A DNA stretch of 64,000 nt from positions 99,194 to 163,193 of the forward strand of contig CAYTMQ010000008.1 in NCBI GenBank assembly GCA_964438995.1, given 5' to 3'. The DNA is from JABMMZ01 sp964438995. GTDB lineage: Bacteria > Bacteroidota > Bacteroidia > NS11-12g > UBA955. Both the position numbers and the translations under genes were made by a program. The notes beneath the pieces are model-generated. The model was not told the origin of the DNA, did not search any database, and saw nothing but the letters and a program-made list of their open reading frames with translations. This document shows positions 60,632 through 64,000 of the stretch, in pieces. The first letter of the stretch is position 1, and every line of letters begins with the position of its first letter.

Positions 60632-60660
60632 CAAATATAAGCAAAATATGTCAATCTCAA
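60632..60660 (-). promoter_or_regulatory. Promoter of the lipocalin-sized lipoprotein gene
   Basis: TTG (complement of 60658-60660), an 18-base spacer and TATATTTG (complement of 60632-60639), 23 bases before the ATG at 60608. It supports the shorter start. Confidence 0.6.
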
Positions 60661-60673
60661 AGGTTTTTTGATA

Positions 60674-61486
60674 TTAAAAATAAAAGAGCATTTTCAAAAT
60701 ACCATTGTAATTGTCCGTATCTAGTGAGAAATTGGTGTTTCTTGGTGACAATGATTTGGTATCCTCTTTTGTCGCAGATGCAGTAAAATCATACTGTTCG
60801 GTGGTACTCTCAGATACACTTCTGAACCCAATTGTCGGTCCGTAACCCAACTCTGCTCCAATTGAAAATTTTGGGGCTATAAAGTATTCCACACCCACAA
60901 AACCCCTCAAACCTATTGAAAATAAGGAAGATGCCTTTACTTTTTTAACTCTTATAACGCCAGTGTCCAAATTTTCCAATCCATTTCCATACTCGTATTT
61001 CATGTTATTGCCTGAATTATAGCTAATTACAGCTTCAGCGCCATAAATACCCTGAATTCTGCCCATGCCTTTTCTTTTCTCAATTCCCAAGCCAATACCA
61101 AAAAACGAACTTGAGACTTTTTGCTGATCTACAACTGTAGCGTTAACATCTGCACCAGGCTTCATGTCTTTTACATTTTGTGATGTTATATCGCTGTTGA
61201 CAGCAAATCGGAAACTCGCTCTGTATGCTTTGTCATTTGTTTTCATGAATTTACCAAACAACATTTTGTTGGGTAAAACGAATGATGGTGAGGGCGATGC
61301 GTTGCCATTAGAACCGTTGAACATGTTACCGAAATAGTTCAAAAATGGATTGGCACCAAAACCGATACAATATTCACCTTGTTGAGGTAAAATCGGCATG
61401 CCTCTTCTGTTTTTTAGCACTGGATTCAATTGTGCTTGTGCGTTTACACTGATTAAAATAATTAAAACACTGATGTATTTTCTCAT
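60674..61486 (-). CDS. Predicted outer membrane beta-barrel protein
   Basis: A 270-residue exported protein: signal peptide MRKYISVLIILISVNAQA (before Q), then amphipathic strands with alternating aromatic or hydrophobic residues (FFGIGLGIEKRK, IYGAEAVISYN, FSIGLRGFVGVEYFIAPKFSIGAELGY) and a terminal aromatic residue (KMLFYF), which fits an eight- to ten-strand outer membrane barrel. No specific family recognised. The -7 element lies only 4 bases from the ATG. Confidence 0.7.
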   Translation of the reverse strand: MRKYISVLIILISVNAQAQLNPVLKNRRGMPILPQQGEYCIGFGANPFLNYFGNMFNGSNGNASPSPSFVLPNKMLFGKFMKTNDKAYRASFRFAVNSDITSQNVKDMKPGADVNATVVDQQKVSSSFFGIGLGIEKRKGMGRIQGIYGAEAVISYNSGNNMKYEYGNGLENLDTGVIRVKKVKASSLFSIGLRGFVGVEYFIAPKFSIGAELGYGPTIGFRSVSESTTEQYDFTASATKEDTKSLSPRNTNFSLDTDNYNGILKMLFYF

Positions 61487-61490
61487 GCTG

Positions 61491-61498
61491 CAAAGGTA
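61491..61498 (-). promoter_or_regulatory. -7 element adjacent to the start of the beta-barrel gene
   Basis: TACCTTTG followed after CAGC by the ATG: 4 bases only. No -33 TTG. Predicts a leaderless transcript. Confidence 0.45.
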
Positions 61499-61505
61499 TT
61501 ATTTT

Positions 61506-63770
61506 TTACGAATGAATCATTAATTTGGCGAATTTGAGTACTAAGGTCTTTTGACCAACATCCGAAAAATTGATTAAGGCCTTTTTGTTATCGCCACTGT
61601 CCTCAAGTTTTATTACTGTTCCCATGCCAAATCTTTGATGCTCTACGGTTTGACCTTCTGCAATCAAACTAGAATCACTTGGTGCGAAATTTTCAGATAC
61701 TTTGATTTGTGGTAAAGGTTTAACAACCGATTTACCTACATTCATGCCATATCCTGTTCCAAACGATTTCTCTTTAGGTTTGAACATCTGTTCTTGCTGC
61801 ATTCTTGTATTTGGAACAGCTGACATATCTAAATACTTAGCATCTATTTCGTCTAAGAATCTACTCGGTTCGCATGGTATCAAATTGCCATATTTAAATC
61901 GAGAAGTTGCATATGATAATGTCAATTTTTCTTCAGCTCTCGTTATAGCTACATAAAACAATCTTCTCTCCTCTTCTAGTTCTTGGCGACTGCTTAAACT
62001 TAGCTGGCTAGGAAATAAATTTTCTTCTAAACCCACCACATACACGTGTTTAAATTCCAGTCCTTTACTACTATGAATCGTCATCATTGTCACCTTGTCT
62101 TCACCATCATCGTCCTTATCGGCATCTGTATACAAAGCCACATCCACTAAAAAGGCTGATAGTGTCTTTTCACTTTCGTTGGTATCATCTTCTGTAAATT
62201 CTTTGATACCATTTAACAATTCAACAATGTTCTCGTATTTAGAAACACCTTCTACAGTTTTATCTTCGTACAAGGTCTTTAGTAGTGTCGATTGTTTGGC
62301 GACGTACTCTGCTATTTCATAGGCATTTTTTGATTTCAACATGGTTTGAAAACTTTGTATCATGATGTTGAAATCTCTGATGTGTGGAACTGCACTTCCC
62401 AATATCGGGAACATGTGTGCATTTTTTACAATCTCCATTACTGGCACATCGTTTTCTGCTGCCAATACAACCAATTTATCAATGGTGGTTGCGCCAATTT
62501 TTCTTGCAGGATAATTGATGATTCTCTTTAATGCTTCTTCATCGTTTGGATTCACTACCAAACGCAAATAGGCAATCAAATCTTTTACTTCTTTTCTTTG
62601 GTAAAAGCTAATGCCTCCATACACTTTATACTTGATGTTGTTTTTGCGCAACGATTCTTCGAATGCTCTACTCTGAGCATTGGTTCTGTATAAAATTGCA
62701 AAATCAGAATTGTTTAATCGTCTTTGATTTTTCTCTTCGAAAATACTCTGAGCTACCGCTTTTCCTTCTTCGTTATCGCTAGGCAATCTCAAAACGCTGA
62801 TTTTATCACCATCCGGATTATCGGTATAAATTTTCTTTTCTAGTTTTTCTTTGTTATTGGCAATGATAGACGTACTGGCATTGACAATATTTGCTGTACT
62901 TCTATAATTGTGCTCCAACTTAAACACCTTTAAATCTGGATAGTCTTTTTCAAAATTCAAAATGTTCTGGATGTTAGCTCCTCTAAAACTATAAATACTT
63001 TGAGAATCGTCACCTACTACACAAATATTTTCGTACATATTGGCCAAACTTTTTACTATCATGTACTGGCACAAATTGGTATCTTGATACTCATCTACCA
63101 TGATGTATTTGAACTTGTGTTGATACTTATACAACACATCAGCATGCTCTTTAAACAGGCGGTGTGTGTTGAGTAAAAGGTCGTCAAAATCCATAGCACC
63201 AGCTTTGTAACATCTGGCTTGGTATATCTCAAATATTTTCGAAATCAACGGTCTACCAGTTGAAGCGTCTGCTTCCATTAAATCTGGAATTTTGATGTAT
63301 TCTTTGTGTGTTATTAAGTTGTTTTTAGAGTTGGATATTCTGTTGTACACTAAACCAGGTTTGTACAATTTCTCATCGAGGTTCATTTCTTTGAGAATGG
63401 TTTTAATCAAACTTTTGGCATCATCTGTATCGTAAATTGTGAAATCACGTGGATAGCCAATTTTTTCAGCTTCAATTCTTAAAATTTTTGCAAACACACT
63501 GTGAAAGGTGCCCATCCAAATGTTTCTTGCGTCGCCGCCTACAACCTTTTCGATACGCTCTTTCATTTCCCTTGCCGCTTTATTGGTGAAGGTAAGCGCC
63601 AGAATATTAAACGCATCATTACCTTGTTTGATGATGTGAGCAATACGGTAAGTTAGTACCCTAGTTTTTCCAGAGCCGGCACCAGCAATGATCATGACTG
63701 GTCCATTAATATTCATAGCAGCTTCGCGTTGAACATCGTTCAACTTATCCAAGTACGGTGGGTGATTCAT
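61506..63770 (-). CDS. ATP-dependent 3'-5' DNA helicase UvrD/PcrA
   Basis: A 754-residue superfamily 1 helicase for repair and replication-fork maintenance. Q motif LNDVQREA; motif I AGAGSGKT (29-36), motif Ia LTFTNKAAREMKERI, motif II VDEYQDTN (about 230), motif III GDDSQSIYSFRGA, motif IV EHNYRSTANIV, motif V MMTIHSSKGLEFKHVYVVG and motif VI YVAITRAEEKL. The C-terminal VEHQRFGMGTVIKLED is the PcrA Tudor-like RNA-polymerase-binding domain. Full length. Which of uvrD or pcrA is the better name cannot be settled by eye. Confidence 0.95.
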   Translation of the reverse strand: MNHPPYLDKLNDVQREAAMNINGPVMIIAGAGSGKTRVLTYRIAHIIKQGNDAFNILALTFTNKAAREMKERIEKVVGGDARNIWMGTFHSVFAKILRIEAEKIGYPRDFTIYDTDDAKSLIKTILKEMNLDEKLYKPGLVYNRISNSKNNLITHKEYIKIPDLMEADASTGRPLISKIFEIYQARCYKAGAMDFDDLLLNTHRLFKEHADVLYKYQHKFKYIMVDEYQDTNLCQYMIVKSLANMYENICVVGDDSQSIYSFRGANIQNILNFEKDYPDLKVFKLEHNYRSTANIVNASTSIIANNKEKLEKKIYTDNPDGDKISVLRLPSDNEEGKAVAQSIFEEKNQRRLNNSDFAILYRTNAQSRAFEESLRKNNIKYKVYGGISFYQRKEVKDLIAYLRLVVNPNDEEALKRIINYPARKIGATTIDKLVVLAAENDVPVMEIVKNAHMFPILGSAVPHIRDFNIMIQSFQTMLKSKNAYEIAEYVAKQSTLLKTLYEDKTVEGVSKYENIVELLNGIKEFTEDDTNESEKTLSAFLVDVALYTDADKDDDGEDKVTMMTIHSSKGLEFKHVYVVGLEENLFPSQLSLSSRQELEEERRLFYVAITRAEEKLTLSYATSRFKYGNLIPCEPSRFLDEIDAKYLDMSAVPNTRMQQEQMFKPKEKSFGTGYGMNVGKSVVKPLPQIKVSENFAPSDSSLIAEGQTVEHQRFGMGTVIKLEDSGDNKKALINFSDVGQKTLVLKFAKLMIHS

Positions 63771-63863
63771 TTACACAATGTCTTATTAAAAATAAATCTG
63801 CAGATGATGCAAATTCTAAACTGCAAAGAAAAAACACTTTTTGGATTTGTTATGAACATATTG

Positions 63864-63968
63864 AAAAGTCAAAAGTTAAAAGTTAAAAGTCAAAAAAAGG
63901 GGATAGGAATTAGGATTTAGGATTTAGGGGGCTAACGCGAGACAAAAAAGTCAAAAGTCAAAAGTTAA
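63864..63968. repeat. Heptanucleotide repeats (AAAAGTY)n and (GGATTTA)n
   Basis: Four consecutive units AAAAGTC/AAAAGTT/AAAAGTT/AAAAGTC (63864-63891), a GGATTTA run with three imperfect units (about 63908-63930) and again AAAAGTC, AAAAGTC, AAAAGTT (63946-63967). The segment beyond 63968 turns abruptly GC-rich. Such short runs occur in noncoding DNA of this phylum; no gene is seen between 63771 and 64000. Confidence 0.75.
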
Positions 63969-64000
63969 ATGGGAGCGAAGCGGACATCCCGCGCCGTTGT

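Noticed and set aside
1..64000. tRNA, rRNA or riboswitch genes
   Set aside because: I looked through the intergenic stretches for cloverleaf-like or conserved RNA motifs and found none that I could support; a covariance-model search would settle this.

Overview
The window is a stretch of a Bacteroidota chromosome. Four things point there: a complete type IX secretion (T9SS) / gliding core (PorP-GldK-GldL-GldM-GldN); several protein families found mainly in this phylum (PorP/SprF, DUF4290, DUF4296, a T9SS C-terminal sorting domain); AT-rich DNA; and promoters of the Bacteroidota type (TTG at -33, TAnnTTTG at -7) rather than TTGACA/TATAAT. The class is uncertain; Chitinophagia or a relative is a guess. 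No rRNA, tRNA, phage, insertion sequence or CRISPR array was seen. This is mostly core chromosome with a few accessory genes.

1-9.2 kb (minus strand): the fused str-S10-spc ribosomal cluster, rpsL-rpsG-fusA-rpsJ-rplC-rplD-rplW-rplB-rpsS-rplV-rpsC-rplP-rpmC-rpsQ-rplN-rplX-rplE, cut by the window edge inside rplE. No tuf lies between fusA and rpsJ. A good promoter sits just upstream of rpsL. 9.2-14.2 kb (plus): a membrane LTA-synthase-like sulfatase-fold enzyme, a Crp/Fnr regulator and a TonB-dependent receptor. 14.2-20.2 kb: a large secreted M48 metallopeptidase, a NatAB-like ABC exporter pair, a GNAT / S4-domain / orphan sorting-domain gene set, and a small Ala-rich lipoprotein. 20.3-22.1 kb: typA (bipA).

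22.2-31.2 kb (minus): the T9SS locus. In transcription order it reads porP, gldK, gldL, gldM, gldN, then a 590-bp gap with a terminator and a 32-bp-period palindromic repeat array, then a second gldM-gldN pair. GldL and GldM form the proton-driven inner-membrane motor, and GldK and GldN form a periplasmic ring under the outer membrane. The second M-N pair has no L or K partner of its own, and is the most unusual system here. 31.3-34.6 kb: dnaA and a stand-alone catalytic subunit of a B12-dependent acyl-CoA mutase. 34.6-40 kb: a conserved membrane protein, a MacB-type permease, yggS/DUF4296 divergent from a 16-bp promoter, and mutS2. 40-45.5 kb: an RND efflux operon (adaptor, pump, TolC). 45.6-51.6 kb: a UDP-sugar dehydrogenase, an unknown lipoprotein, a polysaccharide deacetylase plus GT2 pair, a LolC-like permease and a TrpF-like protein without the catalytic cysteine. 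51.5-55.7 kb: trmB, a pyruvate dehydrogenase E1-beta type gene, a second PorP/SprF protein and pepT. 55.7-64 kb (minus): uvrD/pcrA, an outer-membrane-like protein, a lipoprotein, and a DUF4290-murA-thioredoxin-like-grpE-dnaJ run; the last 150 bases carry heptanucleotide repeats.

Recurrent themes are -7 elements lying 4-8 nt from start codons, which predicts leaderless or nearly leaderless mRNAs, and proteins whose catalytic residues differ from the textbook form: MurA Cys to Asp, a thioredoxin fold with SxxS, a TrpF fold without its Cys, and DnaJ with one zinc site instead of two.
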